NCBI RefSeq assembly: GCF_023716865.1
Contig: NZ_CP092417.1
Coordinates: forward strand, 5,992,001 to 6,056,000
DNA length: 64,000 nt
Source of the DNA: Endozoicomonas sp. SCSIO W0465
Lineage (GTDB): Bacteria > Pseudomonadota > Gammaproteobacteria > Pseudomonadales > Endozoicomonadaceae
Direction of reading: 5' to 3'
Part shown: positions 9,011-17,554 of the stretch, piece by piece
How the letters are laid out: every line of letters starts with the position of its first letter
Position numbering within the stretch: the stretch's first letter is position 1
Program-made: the position numbers and the translations under genes
Notes under the pieces: model-generated
The model's database searches: none
What the model saw: only the letters and a program-made list of their open reading frames with translations
Told to the model about the DNA's origin: nothing

Positions 9011-10015
9011 ATGATCAAGATTGCTATTAATGGCTACGGCCGTATCGGTCGCAACGTACTGCGTGCACTCTACGAAGCTGGCCGTCGCGATGAATACCAG
9101 ATTGTTGCCATTAATGATCTGGGTGACACCAAAATCAATACTCACCTGACCAAGTACGACACGGTTCATGGCCGTTTCAATGCGCAGGTTGAAGAAGGCG
9201 AAGGTGCGCTGTTTGTAAACGGTGACGAAATCAAGACTTTCTCTGAGCGTGACCCTTCCAGGCTGCCATGGGCTGAGCTGGGTGTTGACGTTGTCTTTGA
9301 ATGTACTGGTGTTTTCCGTTCCAAGGATTCCTGCAAGCCACATCTGGATGCGGGTGCCAAGAAAGTCATCATTTCTGCTCCTGGTTCAAACGTTGACGCA
9401 ACCATCGTTTACGGTGTGAACCACGACGCTCTGACGGCAGACATGACCGTTATTTCTAACGCTTCCTGCACCACTAACTGTCTGGCTCCTATTGCCAAGC
9501 CATTGAATGATGCTCTGGGTATTGATAAGGGTCTGATGACCACTATCCATGCTTACACTAACGACCAGCGTCTGAGCGATGTATACCACTCTGACCTGTA
9601 CCGTGCCCGTGCAGCTGCCATGAACATGATTCCAACCGCTACCGGTGCTGCTGCAGTCGGTGAAGTGGTTCCTGAGCTGAAAGGCAAGTTCGATGGCATG
9701 GCGGTTCGCGTACCAACCATCAACGTTTCTCTGGTTGACCTGAGCTTCGTTGCTGCCCGTGAAACCACTGTTGAAGAAGTGAACGAAATCATTGCAACTG
9801 CTGCCAAGTCCAGCCCTGCAATGGCAACGGTTCTGTCTGTTAATTACGAAGAACTGGTTTCCATGGACTTCAATCACAGTCCGTTCTCTTCCAACTTCGA
9901 TGCTACTCAGACTCGTGTTCTGGGCAACCTGGTTAAGGTTATGTCCTGGTACGATAACGAGTGGGGCTTCTCCAACCGTATGCTGGATACTGCCAAGGCC
10001 CTGATGAACGCCTAA
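9011..10015 (+). CDS. gap: type I glyceraldehyde-3-phosphate dehydrogenase
   Basis: Oxidises glyceraldehyde-3-phosphate to 1,3-bisphosphoglycerate with NAD+ in glycolysis. The 334-residue protein starts MIKIAINGYGRIGRN, the NAD-binding Rossmann motif, after a GGAGA ribosome binding site. An upstream in-frame ATG at 8942 would add an unlikely 23-residue extension. The catalytic cysteine is at 153 in ASCTTNCLAP. The C-terminal substrate region includes SWYDNEWGFSNRM. The sequence around TNDQRLSDVYHSDLYRARAA resembles the Pseudomonas-type Gap more than E. coli GapA. It is followed by a hairpin and then pykA. Confidence 0.95.
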   Translation: MIKIAINGYGRIGRNVLRALYEAGRRDEYQIVAINDLGDTKINTHLTKYDTVHGRFNAQVEEGEGALFVNGDEIKTFSERDPSRLPWAELGVDVVFECTGVFRSKDSCKPHLDAGAKKVIISAPGSNVDATIVYGVNHDALTADMTVISNASCTTNCLAPIAKPLNDALGIDKGLMTTIHAYTNDQRLSDVYHSDLYRARAAAMNMIPTATGAAAVGEVVPELKGKFDGMAVRVPTINVSLVDLSFVAARETTVEEVNEIIATAAKSSPAMATVLSVNYEELVSMDFNHSPFSSNFDATQTRVLGNLVKVMSWYDNEWGFSNRMLDTAKALMNA

Positions 10016-10035
10016 GGCATTCTGAAAGGTGATCT

Positions 10036-10066
10036 CAACACAGGCTCGTTTAACGGGCCTGTGTTG
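10036..10066 (+). terminator. hairpin after gap
   Basis: CAACACAGGC and GCCTGTGTTG form a perfect 10-bp stem with an 11-base loop 20 bases after the gap stop. No T run follows, so termination strength is uncertain. Confidence 0.55.
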
Positions 10067-10418
10067 GTTACGATAAATGAGACAAGCAAATCTGATAACT
10101 GGGTGTCAGGCTGTGTGAGCAATAGCTGAGCAATAGGTGAACAAAGAGAAGACCGTGTTACGGGGTAAGATGACTCCTATACTTTAAACGACACTTTCTT
10201 CTTTTGTTTGCGCTCCGTTCAATACATTTGTCCTGCAGAACAGAGGTGTACAGGTTGTGAACGGCTGTCGTGCACATCCTTAATCCATTAAGACCAGTCG
10301 CTTGCAGTAATGACCCCTGTGGGATGGCATAAGCCTTGAACAGGCTGAAGGCTACACCTGACAGGTAACAGGCGAAGGCTCCTGCGAGAGCGGCGGGTTC
10401 ACAAGCGAGAGGATTATC
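10067..10418. other. leader region of pykA
   Basis: About 350 bases without a credible gene. Several short inverted repeats occur (for example AAGCCTTGAACAGGCTGAAGGCT-like pairing around 10333-10365). The segment must contain the pykA promoter and ends with the GAGAGGA ribosome binding site. No operator palindrome could be assigned. Confidence 0.35.
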
Positions 10419-11852
10419 ATGCTCAGACGCACAAAAATTGTGGCAACCCTGGGGCCCGCTACTGAATCTGAAGAAAAACTGCAAAAGCTGATTGAAGCGG
10501 GAGTTAACGTTGTTCGCCTCAACTTCTCCCATGGTGATCCGGAAGATCACAAAGCCCGTGCCAAAACCATTCGTGAAATTGCTGCGCGGCTGAACCGTTC
10601 GGTTGCCATTCTGGGCGACTTGCAGGGGCCAAAGATCCGTATTGGCCGGTTCCAGAATGGCAAGATTCACCTTCCAGATGGGGCTACCTTTAACCTGGAT
10701 GCCAGTCTTCCCATTGACGATGGCGATGAAACGCAGGTGGGGCTCGGTTATAAAGATCTGCCAAACGACTGCACGGTGGGTGACATACTGCTGCTTGATG
10801 ACGGACGAATCAGTCTGGAAGTCATGGCTATTGATGGTCCCTGCATTAAAACCAAAGCGATCAATGGTGGAGAGCTTTCCAATAACAAGGGTATTAACCT
10901 TCAGGGTGGTGGTCTTTCTGCTGCAGCATTAACGGAAAAAGATAAGCAGGACATTCTTCTGGCCGCTGAGCTGGAAGTTGACTACCTGGCGGTATCTTTC
11001 GTTCGTCATGCCAGTGATGTTGAAGAAGCCCGTCGTCTGCTCCGGGAAGCGGGTGGAACTGCCGCTATACTGTCGAAGATCGAGCGGGCGGAGGTGGTGA
11101 ATGACCACCAACTGCTGGCTGAAGTTATTTCTGCATCGGATGCCGTGATGGTGGCTCGAGGCGATCTGGGCGTAGAAATTGGTGACCCTGAACTGATTGG
11201 TGCCCAGAAGCACATGATTAATGAAGCCCGTCGTTTGAATAAGCCGGTGATTACGGCCACTCAGATGATGGAGTCCATGATTCACAACACTCAGCCTACC
11301 CGGGCAGAAGTTTTTGACGTCGCTAATGCGGTGCTGGATGGTACTGACGCGGTGATGCTATCCGGTGAGACGGCCACTGGCAAGCGTCCGGATGAAGTGG
11401 TCAAGGCCATGAGCCGCATTTGCCTTGGTGCAGAAAAGCAGACTGTTGAGTATATGACGGAGCGTCGCGTTGGCAAGTTTGTGAATGTCGATGAGGCCAT
11501 CGCTCAGGCGACCATGTTTGCCGCCAACCATCAGGATGACATTAAGGCGATTGTCTGCCTGACCAAAAGTGGCGCCACACCGCTGTGGATGTCCAGGATC
11601 AATACCCGTCTTCCTATTTTTGCCCTGACTCGTTACGAGACCACTGAACGCCGGGTTGCCCTGTATCGCGGTGTGGAGGCCGTGGCTTTTGACAGTGGTA
11701 CCGAGTACGGCCCGGAAGTCAATGGGCGTGCAATTAATGTCCTTAAAGAGCGTGGCCTTCTGGAAGTGGGTGACAAGATTATTTTGACTAAAGGCGAAAG
11801 TCAGGAAATCGAAGGCGGCACCAACACCATGCAGATTATCAGCGTAAGCTGA
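10419..11852 (+). CDS. pykA: pyruvate kinase (PykA type)
   Basis: Transfers phosphate from phosphoenolpyruvate to ADP, producing pyruvate and ATP in the last step of glycolysis. The 477 residues are collinear with E. coli PykA (480): LRRTKIVATLGPAT at the N-terminus, NFSHG, LGDLQGPKIR, the catalytic-lysine region SKIERAEVV, and the signature VITATQMMESMI. The resemblance to the AMP-activated type II enzyme rather than PykF rests on segments such as SNNKGINLQGGGLSA. GAGAGGA precedes the ATG. pfkA follows after a 125-base gap holding a long-range hairpin, so the two may be partly co-transcribed. Confidence 0.95.
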   Translation: MLRRTKIVATLGPATESEEKLQKLIEAGVNVVRLNFSHGDPEDHKARAKTIREIAARLNRSVAILGDLQGPKIRIGRFQNGKIHLPDGATFNLDASLPIDDGDETQVGLGYKDLPNDCTVGDILLLDDGRISLEVMAIDGPCIKTKAINGGELSNNKGINLQGGGLSAAALTEKDKQDILLAAELEVDYLAVSFVRHASDVEEARRLLREAGGTAAILSKIERAEVVNDHQLLAEVISASDAVMVARGDLGVEIGDPELIGAQKHMINEARRLNKPVITATQMMESMIHNTQPTRAEVFDVANAVLDGTDAVMLSGETATGKRPDEVVKAMSRICLGAEKQTVEYMTERRVGKFVNVDEAIAQATMFAANHQDDIKAIVCLTKSGATPLWMSRINTRLPIFALTRYETTERRVALYRGVEAVAFDSGTEYGPEVNGRAINVLKERGLLEVGDKIILTKGESQEIEGGTNTMQIISVS

Positions 11853-11867
11853 GCCCTGTTTCAGACG

Positions 11868-11911
11868 CTGTTGACAGTGCAATGTGTTCAGGGTCTGAAT
11901 TGTGTCAACAG
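11868..11911 (+). terminator. weak hairpin between pykA and pfkA
   Basis: CTGTTGACA and TGTCAACAG form a 9-bp stem across a 26-base loop, with no T run. It may be an attenuating or mRNA-processing structure rather than a true terminator. Confidence 0.3.
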
Positions 11912-11977
11912 AACCTAACTAATTATTTCTCATTGCTTTACCAAGCATTTAGGCATTTGGAAGGAGAATAGCCTGGC

Positions 11978-12958
11978 ATGACCGAATTAAAGAGAGTCGG
12001 AGTTTTGACTTCCGGGGGCGATGCTCCCGGTATGAATGCGGCTATCCGTGCGACTGTTCGTGCCTGTATTTACTACGGTATTGTGCCGGTAGTGATTCAG
12101 GAAGGTTACAAAGGACTGATAGAAAATCGTATGGAAGTGGCGGATGCCCGTACGGTTGCCAATATCATTAATCAGGGTGGTACCTTCCTGAAATCTGCAC
12201 GCTGTCAGGAGTTTCGGAGCAAGGAGGGTCGTATCAAGGCCTACGAAAATGCCCGGGCTGCGGAACTTGATGGTCTTGTGGTGATCGGTGGTGACGGCTC
12301 ATTCACCGGTGCCATGCTGCTGGAAGAGGAGCATGGCCTGCCCTGTATCGGTGTTCCCGGTACGATCGACAACGATATCTACGGTACTGACTTTACCATT
12401 GGTTATGACACCGCGCTGAATACCGTTGTCGAAGCCATCGATAAGATTCGTGATACCGCCACTTCTCATAATCGCCTGTTCTTCATTGAAGTCATGGGCC
12501 GTGATGCCGGCTTTATTGCGCTGAACACAGGGATTGCTTCTGGTGCAGAGGATATCCTGATTCCTGAGCAGGAAAAAACGGTTGAACTGTTCATGGAGTC
12601 TCTGCAAAAGAGTGGTCGTGCGGGCAAAACCTCCAGCATTATAGTGGTTGCTGAAGGTGATCGCAGCGGTGGTGTTTTTGAACTGTCCCGTGCTGTGGAA
12701 GAGAAGTTTCCCGAATACGAGGTGAAGGTAACCGTACTGGGTCATATCCAGCGTGGTGGTAAGCCTACCTGTTTTGACCGTGTTCTGGCCAGCCGCCTGG
12801 GTGTCGCCGCAGTAGAAGCGTTGCGCAACGGCGACAGTGGTATCATGGTGGGCGTTCGTGACCAGCAGGTGGTGAAAACCCCACTGGAAAGAGCAATCAG
12901 TAAGCACAACCAGATTGACAGTCACCTGATGAAAGTGGCTCAAATCGTTTCAGTTTGA
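11978..12958 (+). CDS. pfkA: ATP-dependent 6-phosphofructokinase
   Basis: Phosphorylates fructose-6-phosphate to fructose-1,6-bisphosphate, the committed step of glycolysis. The 326-residue protein has LTSGGDAPGMNAAIR at the N-terminus, the nucleotide loop GGDGS at 104-108 (Gly-Ser form, typical of ATP rather than pyrophosphate enzymes), the catalytic GTIDND at 128-133, MGRDAGF and LGHIQRGG. An AAGGAGA ribosome binding site lies upstream. Its presence means the Embden-Meyerhof route can run forward here, in contrast to many pseudomonad relatives that lack PfkA. A strong terminator follows. Confidence 0.96.
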   Translation: MTELKRVGVLTSGGDAPGMNAAIRATVRACIYYGIVPVVIQEGYKGLIENRMEVADARTVANIINQGGTFLKSARCQEFRSKEGRIKAYENARAAELDGLVVIGGDGSFTGAMLLEEEHGLPCIGVPGTIDNDIYGTDFTIGYDTALNTVVEAIDKIRDTATSHNRLFFIEVMGRDAGFIALNTGIASGAEDILIPEQEKTVELFMESLQKSGRAGKTSSIIVVAEGDRSGGVFELSRAVEEKFPEYEVKVTVLGHIQRGGKPTCFDRVLASRLGVAAVEALRNGDSGIMVGVRDQQVVKTPLERAISKHNQIDSHLMKVAQIVSV

Positions 12959-13017
12959 TTCTCTGGCCCTTAATGGTTGAATGCTGACCAGCCGATGACT
13001 AAAGTTCTTTAAGACGG

Positions 13018-13043
13018 AAAAGCCTCTGAACATGAGGCTTTTT
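13018..13043 (+). terminator. rho-independent terminator of pfkA
   Basis: AAAAGCCTC pairs with GAGGCTTTT across a 7-base loop. The 3' arm runs into a T stretch. Confidence 0.85.
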
Positions 13044-13157
13044 GCTTTCCTCCCTGCCGGTATTGCTTTCCGACCGGTCCCGCATCTGTGAAGTTGCCTC
13101 AATTCAGTTTTGAGCAGGCTTCATGGAAGATTGTTGTAACAGCCGCAGGTAAAAATT

Positions 13158-13664
13158 ATGGGTATCTTTGATTCTCTCAAAAAAAGTCTCGGTCTTAACT
13201 CAGATGAGGGAACGATCCTGAAGGCACCTTTGACGGGCAAGATTATTCCCATAGAGGACGTTCCGGATCCGGTGTTTGCCGATAAGGTGGTGGGCGATGG
13301 TCTGGCCATTGATCCAACCGGAAATGTCATGGTTGCGCCCTGTGATGGCGTTATTGGCAAGATTTTTGAAACCAATCACGCGTTCAGTATGGAAACCCCT
13401 TCAGGTGTTGAGCTGTTTGTCCATTTTGGCATTGATACTGTGGAGCTGAAAGGGGAGGGTTTTAAACGAATAGCAAAAGAAGGACAACAGATTAAAACGG
13501 GCGACCCTGTCGTTGAGGTGGATCTCACCTTACTCAAAGAGAAAGCAAGGAGTGTTGTCACCCCTATTGTCATCTCCAATATGGATGATGTCAGCCATTT
13601 GGATAAATCGAGCGGCAGTGTGCAGGCTGGGGCTGATACGCTGTTAACGGTCTATATGAAGTGA
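13158..13664 (+). CDS. crr: PTS glucose-specific EIIA component
   Basis: This cytosolic phosphocarrier passes phosphate from HPr to the IIB domain of PtsG, and in enteric relatives it also controls adenylate cyclase and inducer exclusion. The 168 residues match E. coli Crr (169). The active-site histidine is His89 in LFVHFGIDTVEL, with the supporting His74 in ETNHAFSMETPSG. The N-terminal amphipathic segment MGIFDSLKKSLGL resembles the membrane-tethering helix of the E. coli protein. It is separate from ptsHI (not in this window) but lies close to ptsG, which is transcribed towards it. Confidence 0.95.
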   Translation: MGIFDSLKKSLGLNSDEGTILKAPLTGKIIPIEDVPDPVFADKVVGDGLAIDPTGNVMVAPCDGVIGKIFETNHAFSMETPSGVELFVHFGIDTVELKGEGFKRIAKEGQQIKTGDPVVEVDLTLLKEKARSVVTPIVISNMDDVSHLDKSSGSVQAGADTLLTVYMK

Positions 13665-13780
13665 GTCGCTTTGCATATTGGCCAGCCGGGCCGGTTTGGC
13701 CATTTGTGTCAGGTTTATTCAAGGTTTGTCCTGGAAAGTGTTGTGCAAAAACCAGGAACCGTTAATTAGTCGTTGTCTGG

Positions 13781-14389
13781 TCACGCTTTATAAAGAGCTT
13801 TTTTCATTACCTCAAGTTTAGCTAAGTCTTTAGCACTCTCCGGCGCGTCTTTATTTGCCATTGCCATCTCAAGGTCATCAGCATCAATTTGCAGATCGGC
13901 ACTTACGTTTTGATTGAAGCTTTTAACGGCCTCTATAAAGCTGGCCTTAGACTGTTGCACATCAACAGTGCAAGCTATGAACGAATCATCACGATGTCTC
14001 ATGCCTTGTAAAATATGTTTACTGGTTTGCATTTCTTCCAGTTTGTCGTGAAGCTGGGTAAATAGACTTTTAATGTTCGAATTCTCACGGGCAAGCGCTA
14101 ATGCTTCTCCTAAATTCCCTTCGGCTGGTTTATTGCTGCCGTTATTTTCAATGTTTGAGCTGTGTTGTTGTGATGGTTGCGATGGAGTATGAAGCTGTAT
14201 CTGTCGGGTCTGAATACTTGGGCTGCTGGGCCTGGTAGAAAAAATGGATGACAGGAATGCCTTTATGGTTTTAGGAATCGTGACTTTAAACCCGCCAAAG
14301 CTCCCCTCTGATTTATTGGTACCCTGAGTTTTGTCGTTGTTGGCTATTGGCGCCAGGTTGATGGGTTGGTGGCCGCCGACTCCGTTCAT
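13781..14389 (-). CDS. uncharacterised 202-residue protein
   Basis: A GGGGGAG ribosome binding site supports the start MNGVGGHQPINLAP. The N-terminal half is rich in Ser, Gln, Asn and Pro and looks disordered. The C-terminal half is helical and charged (for example NIKSLFTQLHDKLEEMQTSK and SAKDLAKLEVMKKALYK). There is no signal peptide or membrane helix. A disordered N-terminus followed by a helical domain occurs in some type III or IV secreted proteins, but nothing in the sequence demonstrates secretion. It lies downstream of ptsG on the same strand, separated by a hairpin. The family is not recognised. Confidence 0.55.
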   Translation of the reverse strand: MNGVGGHQPINLAPIANNDKTQGTNKSEGSFGGFKVTIPKTIKAFLSSIFSTRPSSPSIQTRQIQLHTPSQPSQQHSSNIENNGSNKPAEGNLGEALALARENSNIKSLFTQLHDKLEEMQTSKHILQGMRHRDDSFIACTVDVQQSKASFIEAVKSFNQNVSADLQIDADDLEMAMANKDAPESAKDLAKLEVMKKALYKA

Positions 14390-14459
14390 TACTGTCTCCC
14401 CCCTTTCAAGATTTATGTAACAAGAAATGTCGGCCCATATAGGTAATTGATGAGTATAA

Positions 14460-14491
14460 ACCAGAAGATAGGAAGCGCTATATCTTCTGGT
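14460..14491 (-). terminator. hairpin after ptsG
   Basis: ACCAGAAGATA and TATCTTCTGGT form an 11-bp perfect stem with a 10-base loop, 47 bases beyond the ptsG stop. On the minus strand it is followed by TTATAC, so termination is plausible but not strong. Confidence 0.55.
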
Positions 14492-14537
14492 GCATGGGAG
14501 TAATGGAGGCTTTACATTGCCTCATCACATTGCTTCA

Positions 14538-15971
14538 TCACATTGCTTTCATCGCTTCCTGCATCTCTGTACGAATATTGTCTGAGCGTGGCCCGAAGAT
14601 CGCTTGCATATTCTGGCCAACCACCACTACAGCTGTCACTCCGAGCTGTTTGATCCGGTCAACATCAACGGTTTCTGTATTGTTAACCGTGACTCTGAGG
14701 CGGGTAATACAGGCATCCAGGTTTTTAATATTGGCTTTTCCCCCGAACGCATGAATCAGATTCACGGCCAGATCGCTGGATTCCCCGACACTGGCTTCAC
14801 CCTCAATGTCATCTTCGCGTCCGGGCGTTTTCAGGTTGAGTGCCAGGATCAGCACCCGGAAAATAACGTAGTAAAGAACGGCATAGAGTGCCCCGAGAAT
14901 AATAATCCAGACCGGTTTGGTGGCAATGCCGAAATAGAGCACATAGTCAATCATGCCATTAGAGAAGGACATGGCCATCTTGATGTCCAGATAGTTGGTG
15001 ATGGCGTAAGCCATACCAGCGAGCAGCGCGTGAATACCATAGAGCAGGGGGGCAACAAACAGGAAAGAAAATTCTATCGGCTCGGTGATACCCGTCAGCA
15101 CTGAGGTCAGTGCTGCAGAGAGCATGATACCGCCAGCCTTTGCTCTGTTCTCCGGTTTTGCACAATGCCACATGGCAATGGCGGCAGCGGGTAAGCCAAA
15201 CATTTTGAACAGGTAGCCACCGGCCAGAAAGCCTGCTGTTGGATCACCGGCAAAGAAGCGGGCAATATCGCCATTGAATACCGTACCAGACTCATCAATA
15301 AACTCACCCATCTCCATTTGAAACGGCACGTTCCAGATATGGTGCAGGCCAAAGGGGATAAGCAATCTTTCCACAAAGCCATAAACAAACCCCGCCGCTT
15401 CCGGGTTTTCATTCACTGACCATTGGGAGAAATCATTGATCACGGACTGGATTGGCGGCCAGATAAAACTGAGCAGAATGCCCAGGAAAATGGCACCAAT
15501 GCCGGTAGCGATGGGGACAAACCGCTTGCCAGCAAAGAAACCAAGATATTCCGGCAACTGAATTTTGTAGTAGCGGTTAAACATCACTGACGCCAGCATA
15601 CCAACAATAATGCCGCCAAAGACTCCGGTATCAATGGTGTCAATGCCCATGACGGAGGCGGGTTCAAAGCCCAGTTGGCTGGCCATAATGCCCATGGTGC
15701 CGAGCATGATGACAAAGCCAACGACAGCAGCCACTGAAGACACGCCGTCGTTTTCCGTTAGGCCTATGGCGGTACCAATGGCAAAAATTAACGGCAGATT
15801 GCTGAATACCGCACCGCCGGCCTGGGCCATAATGCTGGAGATCAGATCCGGTATAAACGAAAATCCCGCACTGCCCACGCCCAGAAGAATCCCGGCGACA
15901 GGCAGTACGGCAACTGGCAGCATTAACGCTCTGCCAATTTTTTGCAGCGTACCGAACGTACTTTTGATCAT
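14538..15971 (-). CDS. ptsG: PTS glucose-specific EIICB permease
   Basis: Imports glucose across the inner membrane and phosphorylates it to glucose-6-phosphate using phosphate from Crr. The 477 residues equal the E. coli length. The IIC domain (about 1-385) has multiple membrane segments and the substrate-site region GITEPIEFSFLFV. A linker rich in Glu and Asp leads to the IIB domain with the phosphorylated Cys421 in NLDACITRLRV, exactly the E. coli position. A GGAG ribosome binding site supports the start. The upstream region carries an FNR-type box and a small divergent transcription unit, which may link glucose uptake to oxygen status. Confidence 0.96.
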   Translation of the reverse strand: MIKSTFGTLQKIGRALMLPVAVLPVAGILLGVGSAGFSFIPDLISSIMAQAGGAVFSNLPLIFAIGTAIGLTENDGVSSVAAVVGFVIMLGTMGIMASQLGFEPASVMGIDTIDTGVFGGIIVGMLASVMFNRYYKIQLPEYLGFFAGKRFVPIATGIGAIFLGILLSFIWPPIQSVINDFSQWSVNENPEAAGFVYGFVERLLIPFGLHHIWNVPFQMEMGEFIDESGTVFNGDIARFFAGDPTAGFLAGGYLFKMFGLPAAAIAMWHCAKPENRAKAGGIMLSAALTSVLTGITEPIEFSFLFVAPLLYGIHALLAGMAYAITNYLDIKMAMSFSNGMIDYVLYFGIATKPVWIIILGALYAVLYYVIFRVLILALNLKTPGREDDIEGEASVGESSDLAVNLIHAFGGKANIKNLDACITRLRVTVNNTETVDVDRIKQLGVTAVVVVGQNMQAIFGPRSDNIRTEMQEAMKAM

Positions 15972-16227
15972 GAGGGTGGCTCCGGAAAGGGAATAACAGG
16001 TCAGATAGTAGCCGGTTAACTGGAACTGCTGCCCGCCATGAATGGCTTTGAAGTAACAGACATCCCGCTGCTATCCGGTTGAGTCAATCTCGGTCAGTGC
16101 ATTGGAAGAGAAAAACGATAATTCACAATAATAGACCAACTGGATGCTTTGCTAAGGAGCTATTGCCAGATTCTGTTGGTTAGTCAGAGAAGTTATAAAC
16201 AGCACTGTAAGTATATGCCGAAATAAA

Positions 16228-16269
16228 TTGATGCAGATCAATTAATCTGTTGTGGATTTTACGTAGCAT
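16228..16269 (+). promoter_or_regulatory. FNR/Anr-type box with matching -10 element
   Basis: TTGAT-GCAG-ATCAA at 16228-16241 is a perfect match to the FNR/Anr consensus TTGAT-N4-ATCAA. A candidate -10, TAGCAT, lies at 16264-16269. That would place the start point near 16276, about 41.5 bases from the centre of the box, which is the spacing of class II FNR-activated promoters. The rightward transcript would carry a 22-codon ORF and end in the terminator at 16356-16390. The box is also 257 bases upstream of the divergent ptsG start and could influence it. Confidence 0.6.
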
Positions 16270-16288
16270 TTGAAGGTGCAAAGGATCA

Positions 16289-16357
16289 ATGAGAGCAGGG
16301 TTCATTTTTTTATGGAGATATAAGAACAAGCGGGAGCACCAGCGTGACAGGGAATAA
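16289..16357 (+). CDS. candidate 22-residue small protein
   Basis: ATG at 16289 with AAGGAT 3-8 bases upstream opens a 22-codon ORF starting MRAGFIFLWRYKNKRE and ending in a TAA that overlaps the terminator stem. The N-terminal third is hydrophobic (GFIFLW) and the rest very basic and polar. The tight arrangement of predicted promoter, ribosome binding site, ORF and terminator in about 115 bases suggests either a translated small protein or a small regulatory RNA with a short ORF. No family is recognised. Such a short ORF can occur by chance, so the coding claim is modest. Confidence 0.4.
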   Translation: MRAGFIFLWRYKNKREHQRDRE

Positions 16358-16390
16358 AGCTCAGGTTTGAGGGGACCTGGGCTTTTTTTT
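16356..16390 (+). terminator. strong rho-independent terminator of the small transcript
   Basis: AAAGCTCAGGT and ACCTGGGCTTT form an 11-bp stem with one G-T pair and an 8-base loop, followed by a run of T (eight T in 16383-16390). No other rightward gene ends here, which implies a short transcript starting nearby. Confidence 0.85.
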
Positions 16391-16511
16391 ATCTTTTCAG
16401 AAAATGTTACGATTATTAACGGATGTGAGTATTATTAATAAATCGTAGTTTCCCTGCCCTGGTTGGCAATAAGAGGCATAATTGGGGTTGAGCAATGGAG
16501 CTGATGGATTC

Positions 16512-17423
16512 ATGCAATATCTGATTACCGGTGGTACCGGGTTTATTGGGCGCCGGCTGGTTCATCGTCTGCTTAATGAAGGGCATCAGGTTGTCGTGTT
16601 GAGCCGCCAACCGGCGAAAGACGTTCGTCTGCTACTGTCTCACCGGGTTAAGCCGGTTTCCTCCCTGTCTGCTGTTAATCCATCAACTTATTTTGATGCG
16701 GTGATTAATCTGGCCGGTGAAGGTATCCTCGATAAAAGATGGACCCAGGCTCGCAAAAAGATCCTGTTGGATAGCCGTATTGGGGTAACGTCAGAGCTGG
16801 TCGACCTGATTGAGCGGATGGAAAATAAACCCGGCTGCTTCATCAGCGCTTCGGCGGTCGGGTTTTATGGTTTCTCTAATCCCGGACAACAGTTGGATGA
16901 GTCTGCGGAAGTGGGTAGTGACTTCGCTGCAACCCTCTGTGATCGCTGGGAGCAGGTGGCCAGGCGCGTTGAGACGTTGGGGGTTCGCACCTGTATTGTC
17001 AGAATCGGTGTGGTATTGCACCCAAGTGGTGGAGCGTTGCAGAAGATGTTGCCGGTTTTCCGTCTGGGGTTGGGTGGGCCCATTGGTAACGGTCGGCAGA
17101 TCATGTCCTGGATCCATATGGATGATATGCTCAATGCATTGGTTTATCTGGTAAACCACCCGGAAGCAAACGGTGTTTATAATGCTGTTTCCCCGGAGAT
17201 TCTGACCAACAAAGCATTTGCCAAAGAGCTTGGGCGCGCCGTTCGCCGACCTGCTATCCTGACAACGCCTGAAAGTGTGCTTGCGGTGATGCTCGGTGAG
17301 TCTGCGAAGTTGTTAACGGAGGGGCAGGCTGTTATACCCAGGCGACTTGAGGAGGCGGGCTTTACCTTCGCCTACCCCAATGCCAGAAAAGCGTTGGCAT
17401 CACTGCTTGCTTATCTGCGATAA
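16512..17423 (+). CDS. yfcH: NAD(P)-binding epimerase-like protein of the YfcH family
   Basis: A 303-residue member of the extended short-chain dehydrogenase family TIGR01777. The N-terminal nucleotide motif GGTGFIGRRLVHRL starts at residue 6. INLAGEGI, SASAVGFYG (the catalytic Ser/Tyr area) and RIGVVLHPSGGALQKMLP are family hallmarks. The C-terminal DUF1731-like part contains PRRLEEAGFTFAYP. The physiological substrate is unknown even in E. coli. I chose the ATG at 16512 because the nucleotide motif follows at once. An in-frame TTG at 16482 is possible. Confidence 0.9.
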   Translation: MQYLITGGTGFIGRRLVHRLLNEGHQVVVLSRQPAKDVRLLLSHRVKPVSSLSAVNPSTYFDAVINLAGEGILDKRWTQARKKILLDSRIGVTSELVDLIERMENKPGCFISASAVGFYGFSNPGQQLDESAEVGSDFAATLCDRWEQVARRVETLGVRTCIVRIGVVLHPSGGALQKMLPVFRLGLGGPIGNGRQIMSWIHMDDMLNALVYLVNHPEANGVYNAVSPEILTNKAFAKELGRAVRRPAILTTPESVLAVMLGESAKLLTEGQAVIPRRLEEAGFTFAYPNARKALASLLAYLR

Positions 17424-17554
17424 ACCCTTCTCACCCGGTGGGCGGCGTTTCTTATCGGGGCCATTTCAGGCAGTTGCAAATAAACGAACAATATCAAAGA
17501 TTTCTTTATTATAAGATGTCTTAATCGATGATAAGCATCTCAAGGCTGAGAACC

